DNA from: Chitinophaga japonensis
GTDB lineage: Bacteria; Bacteroidota; Bacteroidia; Chitinophagales; Chitinophagaceae
Assembly (NCBI RefSeq): GCF_007830125.1
Contig: NZ_VLLG01000002.1
Coordinates: forward strand, 1,558,550-1,622,549
Direction: 5' to 3'
Length of the DNA: 64,000 bases
The position numbers and the translations under genes were made by a program. The notes beneath the pieces are model-generated. The model did not search any database and was not told where the DNA came from. It saw nothing but the letters and a program-made list of their open reading frames with translations. Position 1 is the first letter of the stretch; every line of letters begins with the position of its first letter. Below are positions 40,654-49,158 of the stretch, piece after piece.

Positions 40654-41171
40654 AAAGGGAGAAAGGAGAAAGGGAGAAGGTAGAAAGGTTATACGAATTT
40701 GGTCATGCGCGTTGTAATAAGTTTTTGTAGCATAGAGGAAATAGAGATACTTTTTTTAATAAACATTTGTCCTTTGGATAGATCAATAGCACCAACTTTT
40801 ATAGCAATGTACAGTTGTGTTCGTAATTCACCGGCGGAACCTTTTGATATTTTAAGGAAACGGATAAACTCCTTGTTAGAGTTGCGTTCAAATCCTTCTG
40901 CAATGTTCGAAGGAACGGAAACTGCAGAACGACACAATTGGTCTTTCAAACCAAAATCCTTACAGTTGGCTAAGGATTGGTATATACTGACGGCAAGCTC
41001 AAAGCTCTCTTTCCATACAACTAAATCTTCGAACCTTTCAATTTTAGACATAACAAATCCGGATGAAAAGATGGAAGTTAAATATAAAAGTTGGGAAAAG
41101 GGGAAAAAGGAAAAGGGAGAAAGGACTTGCAGCGATTCCCTTCTTCCTTTTCCTTTCTTCCTTTTCCCTTT
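40652..41171. mobile_element. Bow-tie element E7 carrying an S23/four-helix-bundle gene
   Basis: A purine array (40652-40688, AGAAAGGGAGAAAGGAG...) ends exactly at the stop codon of the S23 gene. On the gene's other side, a second purine array (41093-41125), a 15-nt centre and a complementary pyrimidine array (41141-41171, TTCTTCCTTTTCCTTTC...) form a hairpin. The unit splits the export operon between the adaptor and the ATPase, in the opposite orientation. The interior is clearly more A+T-rich than the flanking genes. No transposase is seen, so mobility is inference. Confidence 0.55.
40689..41051 (-). CDS. Four-helix-bundle protein, S23/IVP family
   Basis: 120 residues from the ATG at 41051 (MSKIERFEDLVVWKESFELA). 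The family signature SAVSVPSNIAEGFERNSNKE is present, followed by FLKISKGSAGELRTQLYIA, all in the expected four-helix order. Relatives were first noticed inside 23S rRNA intervening sequences, and the diversity-generating-retroelement accessory Avd is a distant cousin; cellular function is unknown. No reverse transcriptase or template repeat is nearby. The gene is A+T-rich and oriented against the operon it interrupts. Confidence 0.88.
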   Translation of the reverse strand: MSKIERFEDLVVWKESFELAVSIYQSLANCKDFGLKDQLCRSAVSVPSNIAEGFERNSNKEFIRFLKISKGSAGELRTQLYIAIKVGAIDLSKGQMFIKKSISISSMLQKLITTRMTKFV

Positions 41172-41192
41172 AAAATTTAAAAACCAGACAAC

Positions 41193-41882
41193 ATGATAAA
41201 AACCGTTAATCTTCAAAAACTATTTACAACCGAAGAAGTGGAAACTACCGCATTGAACGGTATTAATATCGAGATACAGGATGGAGAATTTGTAGCTATC
41301 ATGGGGCCTTCCGGCTGTGGTAAGTCCACCCTGCTGAATATACTGGGCCTGCTGGATAACCCCAGCGGAGGCGAGTATTATTTCTGGGACAAAGAGGTGG
41401 CCCGCATGAGCGAGCGCCAGCGGGCGCAGTTGCGCAAGGGCTCCATCGGCTTCGTGTTCCAGAGCTTTAACCTGATCGATGAGCTGACCGTGTTCGAGAA
41501 TGTAGAATTGCCCCTCTTATACCTGAAAGTGCCCTCTCACGAAAGAAAACAAAAAGTGGAAGAAGTGCTGGAGCGCATGAACATCATGCACCGCCGCAAC
41601 CACTTTCCCCAGCAACTGTCCGGCGGCCAGCAGCAAAGGGTGGCCATTGCCCGCGCCGTGGTGGCAAAGCCTAAAATGATCCTGGCGGATGAGCCCACCG
41701 GTAACCTGGACAGCACCAACGGCGAGGAAGTAATGAAGCTGCTGCAGGAGCTGAACAATGCCGGCACCACCCTGGTAATGGTGACCCACAGCCCTTACGA
41801 CGCCGGCTTTGCCCACCGCATCATCAACCTGTTTGACGGCAAAGTGGTGACAGAAAATATCAAAGAACAGTTCCATGTTTAG
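41193..41882 (+). CDS. ABC transporter ATPase, MacB/LolD type (first of two)
   Basis: 229 residues. Walker A GPSGCGKST, Q-loop VFQSFNLIDELTVFENVELP, signature LSGGQQQRVAIARA, Walker B MILADEPTGNLDS and switch His in MVTHS. This is the complete LolD/MacB ATPase pattern for mechanotransmission-type exporters. It overlaps the first permease by 8 bp, indicating coupled translation. It lies just after element E7, which separates it from the adaptor gene. Confidence 0.95.
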   Translation: MIKTVNLQKLFTTEEVETTALNGINIEIQDGEFVAIMGPSGCGKSTLLNILGLLDNPSGGEYYFWDKEVARMSERQRAQLRKGSIGFVFQSFNLIDELTVFENVELPLLYLKVPSHERKQKVEEVLERMNIMHRRNHFPQQLSGGQQQRVAIARAVVAKPKMILADEPTGNLDSTNGEEVMKLLQELNNAGTTLVMVTHSPYDAGFAHRIINLFDGKVVTENIKEQFHV

Positions 41883-44265
41883 GAATTACCTGAAAATAGC
41901 GTGGCGGAACATTGTAAAGCACAGGTTCTACTCCGCTATCAATATATTCGGCCTCACCGTAGGGATGACCTGCTGTTTCCTGATATTCATGTTCGTCAGG
42001 TTTGAGCTGAGCTATGACACCTTTCACCGGAAGGCGGACCAGATCTACCGGGTATCTACAGATGTAAAAACGCCTACGGAGCTGATACGGGCTGCTATTA
42101 CCTCCGCCCCTATGGGGCCTGCAATGAAAGCGGACTTCCCCGAGGTGTTGAACATGGTCCGGGTCAATGCCGCTTCCTGGCTGATACAGCAGGGCGATAA
42201 CAAATACCAGGAGGATAAGGTACTGTTGGCGGATTCCTCCTTTTTTGATGTATTCAGCTTCCGCCTGCTGAAGGGGAACGCCGCCAGCGCATTGCGGGCG
42301 CCTTTCAGCATTGTACTGACGGAGCGGGCAGCGCACAAGTATTTTGGGGATGCAGACCCTATGGGCAAGTCTTTATTGATAGAAGGTGAATACAGCGCTA
42401 CCGTTACCGGCATCATGAAGGATGTACCAGCCAACTCTCAATTGGATTTTGACATGCTGGCGTCGATGTCCACGCTAACAAAGGCATTACAGCCGGGTAT
42501 TGATGAGCAATGGGGCAATTTCGGTATGGGCACTTACGTTGTACTGCCGCCGGGCGCCGATCCCATGCAACTGGAAAGAAAGCTGCCTGCCTTTATGGAA
42601 AGCCATATAGGCGATATGATGAAGCGGGGCAGCATGTACTATACGCTGCGCCTGGAGAAGCTGACGGACGTGTACCTTCATTCTACAAGGGAAGCACCGG
42701 TAAAGGGCAACCTGTCCAACATTTATATTTTTGCGGTAGTAGCTGCGTTTATCCTGTTCATCGCCATTTTCAATTTTGTAAACCTCGCTACCGCCAAAGC
42801 TACGGAGCGGGCTAAGGAAGTGGGGGTACGGAAATCCATCGGCGCTTTTACTTCCCAGCTAACCCTGCAATTTCTGTGCGAAACGATCTTATTAAGCCTG
42901 CTGGCCTTTGTGCTGTCGCTGGTGTGCTGCCAGTTGCTGCTGCCCGCATTCAATGCGCTGGTAGGAAAAGAGATAAGGACCTATGTTTTTGACCGCGCCG
43001 GCGACCTGTATTATTTCTTTGGCACGGCTGTAGCGGTGGGCCTGCTGGCAGGCGCTTATCCCGCCCTGATACTGGCGGCCTACAAGCCGGCATTGGTGCT
43101 GAAGGGCGCTTTTGGCCGCAGTGATAAAGGGCTGTCCCTGCGCAAGTGCCTGGTGGCCATCCAGTTTGTAACCGCTATTATATTGATTGCCGGCGTAACG
43201 ATCGTATACCGGCAATTGGCCTACATGCACCAGCAACCTTTGGGGTTCAAAAAGGAGCAGATGCTGGTGATGGACTTTACCGGCGTGCGTAACCTGCAAA
43301 CCTCCTGGCCGGATATGAAGCAACGGATCGCCCGCCTGCCGGGTGTGGAACGCGCCAGCTTTTCTTCCAGCGTACCGGGCGAGGGCCAGTCCAGCGCCTA
43401 TACCCTGATCGAGAATAAGGCCGGCGATATGCAACCCAGCAATATTAACCTGTACAGTGTGGATTACGATTTTATACAACAATACCAGGTAAAGGTGATA
43501 GCGGGGAGGGCTTTTTCACCGGCCTTTGCTTCGGACTCTACCGCTGCCCTGCTGGTGAATGAAGCGGTGGTATCCAGCCTGGGCTACGCCCAGCCGCAGG
43601 ATATCATTGGCAAGCGCTATTCGCAGTGGGGAAGAGAGGGCCGCATCGTTGGCGTGGTCAGGAACTTCAATTACCGCTCCTTAAGGGCGGAGGTAGAGCC
43701 GCTTACGCTCAGGCTGGAGCCGCGTGATTTTGATGTCCTGTCGCTGAATGTATCCACCGCCGGTATTCCCGCTACTTTGTCCGCGCTGGAGCAGGCGTTT
43801 ACCCAACTGGCGCCGGAAAGGCGGTTCAGCTATTACTTCCTGGACGAAGCATTTGACCGGCAATACCGCACCGACTACCGTTTCGGGCGGCTGATACTGC
43901 TTGCCGCCATACTGGCTATTATAATTGCTTCCCTGGGTTTACTGGGGCTGATCTCCTATATCGTTACCCAACGTACCAAAGAAATAGGGATACGCAAGGT
44001 ATTGGGCGCATCCGTTATAAACCTGCTGCTCCTGCTCTCCAGGGATTTCCTGAAACTGGTCATGATCGCCATGCTCATCGCTACTCCTGTGGCCTGGTAT
44101 GTGATGCACCGCTGGCTGCAGGATTTTGCTTACCGTATTCATATTGAATGGTGGATGTTCCTGCTTGCGGGATTGGGTGCGGTAGTGGTGGCGATGGTCA
44201 CGGTAGGCCTGCAGTCTGTGAAAGCGGCGCTGGTGAATCCCGTAAAATCATTAAGAACAGAATAA
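41875..44265 (+). CDS. FtsX/MacB-type permease 1
   Basis: 796 residues, the fused double-unit form common in Bacteroidota. The first half has an N-terminal span (INIFGLTVGMTCCFLIFMFV), a periplasmic MacB-PCD domain and three spans starting FAVVAAFILFIAIFNFVNLA with the conserved ATAKATERAKEVGVRKSIGA. The second half repeats this and ends with QRTKEIGIRKVLGASVINLL and VNPVKSLRTE. These proteins use ATP-driven conformational changes to push substrates through the periplasm to TolC. It is coupled to the ATPase upstream. A terminator-like hairpin follows before permease 2. Confidence 0.92.
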   Translation: MFRNYLKIAWRNIVKHRFYSAINIFGLTVGMTCCFLIFMFVRFELSYDTFHRKADQIYRVSTDVKTPTELIRAAITSAPMGPAMKADFPEVLNMVRVNAASWLIQQGDNKYQEDKVLLADSSFFDVFSFRLLKGNAASALRAPFSIVLTERAAHKYFGDADPMGKSLLIEGEYSATVTGIMKDVPANSQLDFDMLASMSTLTKALQPGIDEQWGNFGMGTYVVLPPGADPMQLERKLPAFMESHIGDMMKRGSMYYTLRLEKLTDVYLHSTREAPVKGNLSNIYIFAVVAAFILFIAIFNFVNLATAKATERAKEVGVRKSIGAFTSQLTLQFLCETILLSLLAFVLSLVCCQLLLPAFNALVGKEIRTYVFDRAGDLYYFFGTAVAVGLLAGAYPALILAAYKPALVLKGAFGRSDKGLSLRKCLVAIQFVTAIILIAGVTIVYRQLAYMHQQPLGFKKEQMLVMDFTGVRNLQTSWPDMKQRIARLPGVERASFSSSVPGEGQSSAYTLIENKAGDMQPSNINLYSVDYDFIQQYQVKVIAGRAFSPAFASDSTAALLVNEAVVSSLGYAQPQDIIGKRYSQWGREGRIVGVVRNFNYRSLRAEVEPLTLRLEPRDFDVLSLNVSTAGIPATLSALEQAFTQLAPERRFSYYFLDEAFDRQYRTDYRFGRLILLAAILAIIIASLGLLGLISYIVTQRTKEIGIRKVLGASVINLLLLLSRDFLKLVMIAMLIATPVAWYVMHRWLQDFAYRIHIEWWMFLLAGLGAVVVAMVTVGLQSVKAALVNPVKSLRTE

Positions 44266-44324
44266 AAGATACTCAGCCTTATCGAAACGTACATGTTTAC
44301 GAGTAGAATAACAAGTCAAATGAA

Positions 44325-44358
44325 GGGGGATGTTTTTACATACCCCACCTTTTTTTTA
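44325..44358 (+). terminator. Terminator-like hairpin between permeases 1 and 2
   Basis: GGGG.ATGT pairs with ACAT.CCCC around TTTT, with one unpaired base on each side, followed by a run of eight T after ACC. It sits in the only sizeable gap (115 bp) within the permease array and may attenuate expression of the downstream genes. Confidence 0.55.
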
Positions 44359-44380
44359 TTAAGCTAAAAGTGGTGCTGCT

Positions 44381-46744
44381 ATGTTTCGGAACTACATAAA
44401 AATAGCCTGGCGTAATTTGTGGAAGCGTAAGCTGTTTACAGCCGTGAATATATTGGGGCTTACTACGGGGCTCACCTGTGTGGCCTTTCTTTTTTTATGT
44501 GTGCAGCAAATGCTGAGCAAAGACCGGCATCATCAGCACCTGGAACGCTTATACCTGGTGCAGACAGCAGATGCAGGGCAGAATGTATTTCCTTTGCTGG
44601 ATGTAATGCTGAGAGACTTTCCGCAAGTGGAGAACGGTACCCGGGTCAATAGCTGGGACGCGCCCTGGATAGCTTACAAAAATAAGGAGTTAAGCGAGGC
44701 GGTCACTTACGTGGACACCGGCTTTTTTAACACCTTTACCTTCCCGCTGAAATATGGTCATGCAGCCACCGCATTAAAAGATAAGTCCTCTATTGTGCTC
44801 TCTTCCGAGGTAGCGGCAAAACTATTCGGCCGTGCCCCCCCCCTGGGCAAAGTAGTTTCCTTTTCCGACAAGCGCCGTTTTACCGTAACCGGGGTGATGC
44901 AGCCGGTACCGCCCAATGCTTCCCTGAAGCCGGCTATACTGCTCTGGAACAAGCATCTTACGGACAATCCTGACTTTGCACCGGTGGCGAACTGGTACAA
45001 TAATTTTACGGGCACCTATGTGTTGTTGCGCCCCGGCGCCAGTATAGCGGCAGTGGAGCAACAATTGCAAAAAGTAGTGGCAGCCCGCTTTGCGGAAGGT
45101 GCAAAAGACCGGGTGCTGAACCTGTTGCCGTATAAGGCCTACGCGGAAAAGCACGGCCAGTTGAATTTTGATTTTTACGTGTATGGGCTGAGTTGTATTG
45201 CGGTCTTCATTTTGTTGCTGGTAGTCATTAACCTGGTCAACCTGAATATGGCGGTATCTTTCACAAGAGTGCAGGAAGTGGGTATCCGTAAGGTGCTCGG
45301 TTCCGGCCGCAGGGGGATACTGGCGCAGTTCTTTACAGAAGTGGGGCTAACGGTAAGCATTTCGCTGCTGCTGGCATGGGGGGCAGCCTTTATGTTGCTG
45401 CCGGTACTGAATGACCAGGTGAGCGGCCTGGAGTTGACACTTCCCATGTTGTATTCCCTTCCGTTCCTGGGAATGTGGTTGCTTACAGGCGCATTGCTGA
45501 CGCTTATAGCAGGCGGCTATCCCGCTGCCTACATCAGTGCGCTTAAGCTGGCCAATGCGGTAAAGGGAAAACTACAGTGCGCTCCCCGCGGCATGTTCAG
45601 CCGTCATGCGCTGATTGTAGTGCAGTTTGTTATAGCAGTGGTGTTCATTGCCGGCAGCCTGGTGATGCGCCGGCAGGTGCAGTACATGAAGGAAGGGGAT
45701 CTAAGGTTCAATAAAGCACAGGTGCTGACGGTGAGCCTGGACCTGGGGTTTAAAGACACTGCATTGGCCCGCAGCGGCATCAATCACCTGATTGCGCAAC
45801 TGCAGCAGCACACGGCCGTGCAAGGAGTATCTACTTCCCAATCCGTTCCCGGAGAATTCTGGGAGAACTATAACACGTATATTCCCGGCAATGATATAAA
45901 CAAGGAGGTGTGGATGCGGCAAACCTATATCGACAATGGGTTTGTGCCCACTTTTGGTATCCGCCTGCTGGAGGGAAGGAATTTCTCCCCGGACCTGGCT
46001 ACAGACAGCAATGCCGTGCTGATCAACCAGGCAGCAATGAAGGCACTCGGCTGGAGTAGTATAGAAAACAAAACATTGCACAGCAAGGGCGGGAGCGAAG
46101 CCTTCCCGGTTGTAGGCGTGACGGATGATTATCATTACCGTTCCCTGGCGGGCGCCGTGGAGCCGCTGATCCATTTTTATGGCGGTACCTCCTCCCTGAA
46201 GGATGGGTTCCATTACCTGAACATCAGCATACAGCCTAAGCGTGCAGCCGCTGTAGTGGCCATGTTGCGCAAAACGTTCGGCGGGATACCTGCTCACCGG
46301 CTATTTTCCTACGCCTTTGCAGACGCAGTATTTAACGAGCAGTACAAGCGCATAGAGGGCATCATTACCCTGGTAAACATCTTTACCACTATCAGCGTGC
46401 TGATTGCCTGCGCCGGCATATTTGCCCTGGTGGCGCTGGCGGCGCAGCAGCGCACCCGGGAGATCGGTATCCGCAAGGTGCTGGGCGCCAGTATAGCCGG
46501 CATCGTTACCTTGCTGTCCAAAGATTTTATGAAGCTGGTAGGCGTTGCCATCCTGCTGGCGGCTCCGCTTGCCTGGTGGATCATGCACCGCTGGCTGCAG
46601 GACTTTGCCTACCGCATCACCATATCCTGGTGGCTGCTGGCAGGCGCGGGAGGGATCGTAGTGCTCATCGCCCTGCTTACGATGGGGCTGCAGTCCGTAA
46701 AGGCGGCCCTGATGAATCCCGTAAAAGCATTGAGAACTGAGTAA
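44381..46744 (+). CDS. FtsX/MacB-type permease 2
   Basis: 787 residues, same double-unit architecture as its neighbours. Landmarks are MFRNYIKIAWRNLWKRKLF, the mid-protein block SFTRVQEVGIRKVLGSGRRG, the C-terminal QRTREIGIRKVLGASIAGIV and the common ending MNPVKALRTE. The N-terminal opening is almost identical to permeases 1 and 4, showing tandem duplication. It follows a hairpin in the spacer and precedes permease 3 by 21 bp. Confidence 0.92.
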   Translation: MFRNYIKIAWRNLWKRKLFTAVNILGLTTGLTCVAFLFLCVQQMLSKDRHHQHLERLYLVQTADAGQNVFPLLDVMLRDFPQVENGTRVNSWDAPWIAYKNKELSEAVTYVDTGFFNTFTFPLKYGHAATALKDKSSIVLSSEVAAKLFGRAPPLGKVVSFSDKRRFTVTGVMQPVPPNASLKPAILLWNKHLTDNPDFAPVANWYNNFTGTYVLLRPGASIAAVEQQLQKVVAARFAEGAKDRVLNLLPYKAYAEKHGQLNFDFYVYGLSCIAVFILLLVVINLVNLNMAVSFTRVQEVGIRKVLGSGRRGILAQFFTEVGLTVSISLLLAWGAAFMLLPVLNDQVSGLELTLPMLYSLPFLGMWLLTGALLTLIAGGYPAAYISALKLANAVKGKLQCAPRGMFSRHALIVVQFVIAVVFIAGSLVMRRQVQYMKEGDLRFNKAQVLTVSLDLGFKDTALARSGINHLIAQLQQHTAVQGVSTSQSVPGEFWENYNTYIPGNDINKEVWMRQTYIDNGFVPTFGIRLLEGRNFSPDLATDSNAVLINQAAMKALGWSSIENKTLHSKGGSEAFPVVGVTDDYHYRSLAGAVEPLIHFYGGTSSLKDGFHYLNISIQPKRAAAVVAMLRKTFGGIPAHRLFSYAFADAVFNEQYKRIEGIITLVNIFTTISVLIACAGIFALVALAAQQRTREIGIRKVLGASIAGIVTLLSKDFMKLVGVAILLAAPLAWWIMHRWLQDFAYRITISWWLLAGAGGIVVLIALLTMGLQSVKAALMNPVKALRTE

Positions 46745-46765
46745 ATCCATATAATCCTGAACCTG

Positions 46766-49144
46766 ATGATCAAAAGCTATCTTAAAATAGCCGTACGCAA
46801 TCTATACCGGCACAAGCTGTTTTCGCTGATCAACATTTTTGGATTGGCGCTGAGTATGTCTGTAGGGTTGATGGCGATTGTCGGTTTAAGAGAGCAACTA
46901 AGTTATGATCGTTTTCACCCCCATCCGGACCGCCTCTACCGGGTAAATAGCCTGGCGACCAACGGAGACGGCAAGCAGTGGAACCTGGCCAGTACCCCCC
47001 TGCCGCTGAAAGAATCCCTGGCGGCGGATAGCAGCCTGGTAGCAGGGACAGTACGGCTGTACCCGGCATTGCAGGGCAAGATCAGTTACGGGAGAAATAC
47101 GGTGAGCCTGAACGGCGCATTTACGGAACCTTCCTTTTTTCGTTTGTTTGGTTTCACATTGGCGGTTGGCAATGCGCACAGTTCACTGGCGTTGCCGAAT
47201 AGCATTGTATTGAGTAAAGCCACTGCCGCCCGGCTTTTCGGCAATGCGCCTCCCCTGGGAAAAATGGTTACCGTGGCGGGCCTGGGCATTTACCAGGTAA
47301 CCGGCATTTTGCAGGACAGTCCCGGGAAGACCCTCATTGCATATGATGCGCTGGCCTCCTCTGCCACGGTGCCGCAGCTTGAAAAACAGCATCAGTTGCC
47401 GGCGCGGTTGAGTAACTGGAACAGCTTCAATGATGCCTATACCTACGTACTACTGCAATCTAATGCCACGAAGGCTGCATTGGAAAACTTGCTGGCCCGG
47501 CAGGCCGCGCTGAACAGCTACTCGAAGCAGGGCAGCCTTACATTCAGCGCACAGCCGGTAAGCCGTATTACGCCTTCCTTTGGCGATGTGGCCAATGAAA
47601 TGCACGGCGCTACCACCTGGGGCAAGGCATTGGCGGTGCCGGGCATTGCATTTATCATTTTACTCTCCGCCTGTTTTAACTATACCAACCTTTCCATTGC
47701 ACGTTCGCTTTCCAGGGCAAAGGAGGTAGGTATCCGGAGAACGGCCGGCGCCATGCGCTACCAGATATTTATGCAGTATGTTACAGAGGCGGTCATCGTA
47801 TCCCTGTTGTCCCTGGTGCTGTCCGTATTGATCCTGCTATGGATGCGGGATTCCGCGGCTTTTAATGCAGACTGGGAATTTGTGCCGCGGCTGTCGGTGG
47901 ATATGCCTTTGCTACTGGCGCTGTTGTTTTTCGGCCTGTTCACGGGCGTGTTGGCAGGAGGGCTGCCCGCATGGGTAATGGCTTCCTTCAGGCCGGCCGG
48001 CATACTGAGGGGGATGGTGCAGGCAAAGTTGTGGGGCGGCGTGCACCTTCGGAAATCACTGATCGTATTCCAGTTCGCTACATCACTGATCATCATCATT
48101 TTCCTGTGGGCCTTTTACCGGCAATTCTCCCATATGTCCGCGGCAGATCCCGGTTTCAGGAAAGAGCAGGTGCTGGCGGTTTCCCTGCAGGGCGCCGATC
48201 CGGAGCTGCTGGCTGGTGAAATATCCCGTTTGAGCGGTGTGGAAAGCATAGCCCCCGTATCCGGCAGTTTTGGCCACCGGGCTACCGGCAGCGCCGCTGT
48301 TGTACAGCACAAGGGCGACCAGCCGGTCCACTTCAACTATTACTATACCGGGCCGGACATCCTGTTCACCATGCAACTGACCTTGCTGGCCGGCCGGCCG
48401 CTGGCGGAAGAAAGAGAGCAGGCATCGTCCGTGCTGCTGAATGAAACGGCCGTTAAAGCATTAAACTTCAAAAGCAACGAGGCCGCCATCGGGGAAAGTA
48501 TATGGATAAACGATAGCAGCCGGCTGCAGGTAAGCGGCGTAGTAAAGGATTTTCATTACGAAAGTATGGCCGTTCCCGTGAGGCCGCTGGTGCTGCGCAC
48601 CGGTAAAGCGTACTACAGTTACCTGGACGTCAGCATACGCGGAAATAAGGCACAGTGCCTGCAGCAGGTGCAGGACATCTGGAAAAAGGTGCAGCCCTCC
48701 CAGCCATTTACCGCTTACTGGCTGGATGAAGAGATGCACAGCAGGTACGCGCAGCGCTCGGCCATCACCGCTATGGGATACCTGTCCTTTATATCCGTTT
48801 TTATCGCCGCGCTGGGACTACTGGCGCTGGTTACCTATTCCGTGGAAACCCGGCGTAAGGAACTGGGTATCCGCAAAGTAATGGGAGCAGGCGTCGGTCT
48901 GCTGGCCCTGCTGCTGACCCGGGGATTTCTGAAACTGCTGATGATAGCAGCGGCTATCGCAGTTCCGGCAGGATACCTGCTGGGCGCATTGTTCCTGCAG
49001 AATTTTGCCTACCGGGCCCCTTTCGGGATCGGGAACGCTTTGCTGTGTACATTGTTGCTGTGGGCGGTAGCGCTCGTGGCGATTGTGCCGCAGGTGTTGC
49101 GGGCGGCATTATCCAATCCCATAAAAGCATTGAGAACTGAATAA
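46766..49144 (+). CDS. FtsX/MacB-type permease 3, divergent copy
   Basis: 792 residues. The fold is the same, but the N-terminus differs from the others (MIKSYLKIAVRNLYRHKLFS) and the periplasmic domains are the most divergent. Conserved membrane blocks are SIARSLSRAKEVGIRRTAGA and ETRRKELGIRKVMGAGVGLL, ending SNPIKALRTE. The different periplasmic part may give a separate partner or substrate. It lies 14 bp before permease 4. Confidence 0.92.
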   Translation: MIKSYLKIAVRNLYRHKLFSLINIFGLALSMSVGLMAIVGLREQLSYDRFHPHPDRLYRVNSLATNGDGKQWNLASTPLPLKESLAADSSLVAGTVRLYPALQGKISYGRNTVSLNGAFTEPSFFRLFGFTLAVGNAHSSLALPNSIVLSKATAARLFGNAPPLGKMVTVAGLGIYQVTGILQDSPGKTLIAYDALASSATVPQLEKQHQLPARLSNWNSFNDAYTYVLLQSNATKAALENLLARQAALNSYSKQGSLTFSAQPVSRITPSFGDVANEMHGATTWGKALAVPGIAFIILLSACFNYTNLSIARSLSRAKEVGIRRTAGAMRYQIFMQYVTEAVIVSLLSLVLSVLILLWMRDSAAFNADWEFVPRLSVDMPLLLALLFFGLFTGVLAGGLPAWVMASFRPAGILRGMVQAKLWGGVHLRKSLIVFQFATSLIIIIFLWAFYRQFSHMSAADPGFRKEQVLAVSLQGADPELLAGEISRLSGVESIAPVSGSFGHRATGSAAVVQHKGDQPVHFNYYYTGPDILFTMQLTLLAGRPLAEEREQASSVLLNETAVKALNFKSNEAAIGESIWINDSSRLQVSGVVKDFHYESMAVPVRPLVLRTGKAYYSYLDVSIRGNKAQCLQQVQDIWKKVQPSQPFTAYWLDEEMHSRYAQRSAITAMGYLSFISVFIAALGLLALVTYSVETRRKELGIRKVMGAGVGLLALLLTRGFLKLLMIAAAIAVPAGYLLGALFLQNFAYRAPFGIGNALLCTLLLWAVALVAIVPQVLRAALSNPIKALRTE

Positions 49145-49158
49145 CTAAAATAAGCGCT

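Noticed and set aside
40689-41051. S23-type gene as part of a diversity-generating retroelement
   Set aside because: Avd is a distant relative, but there is no reverse transcriptase, template repeat or variable repeat in the neighbourhood.
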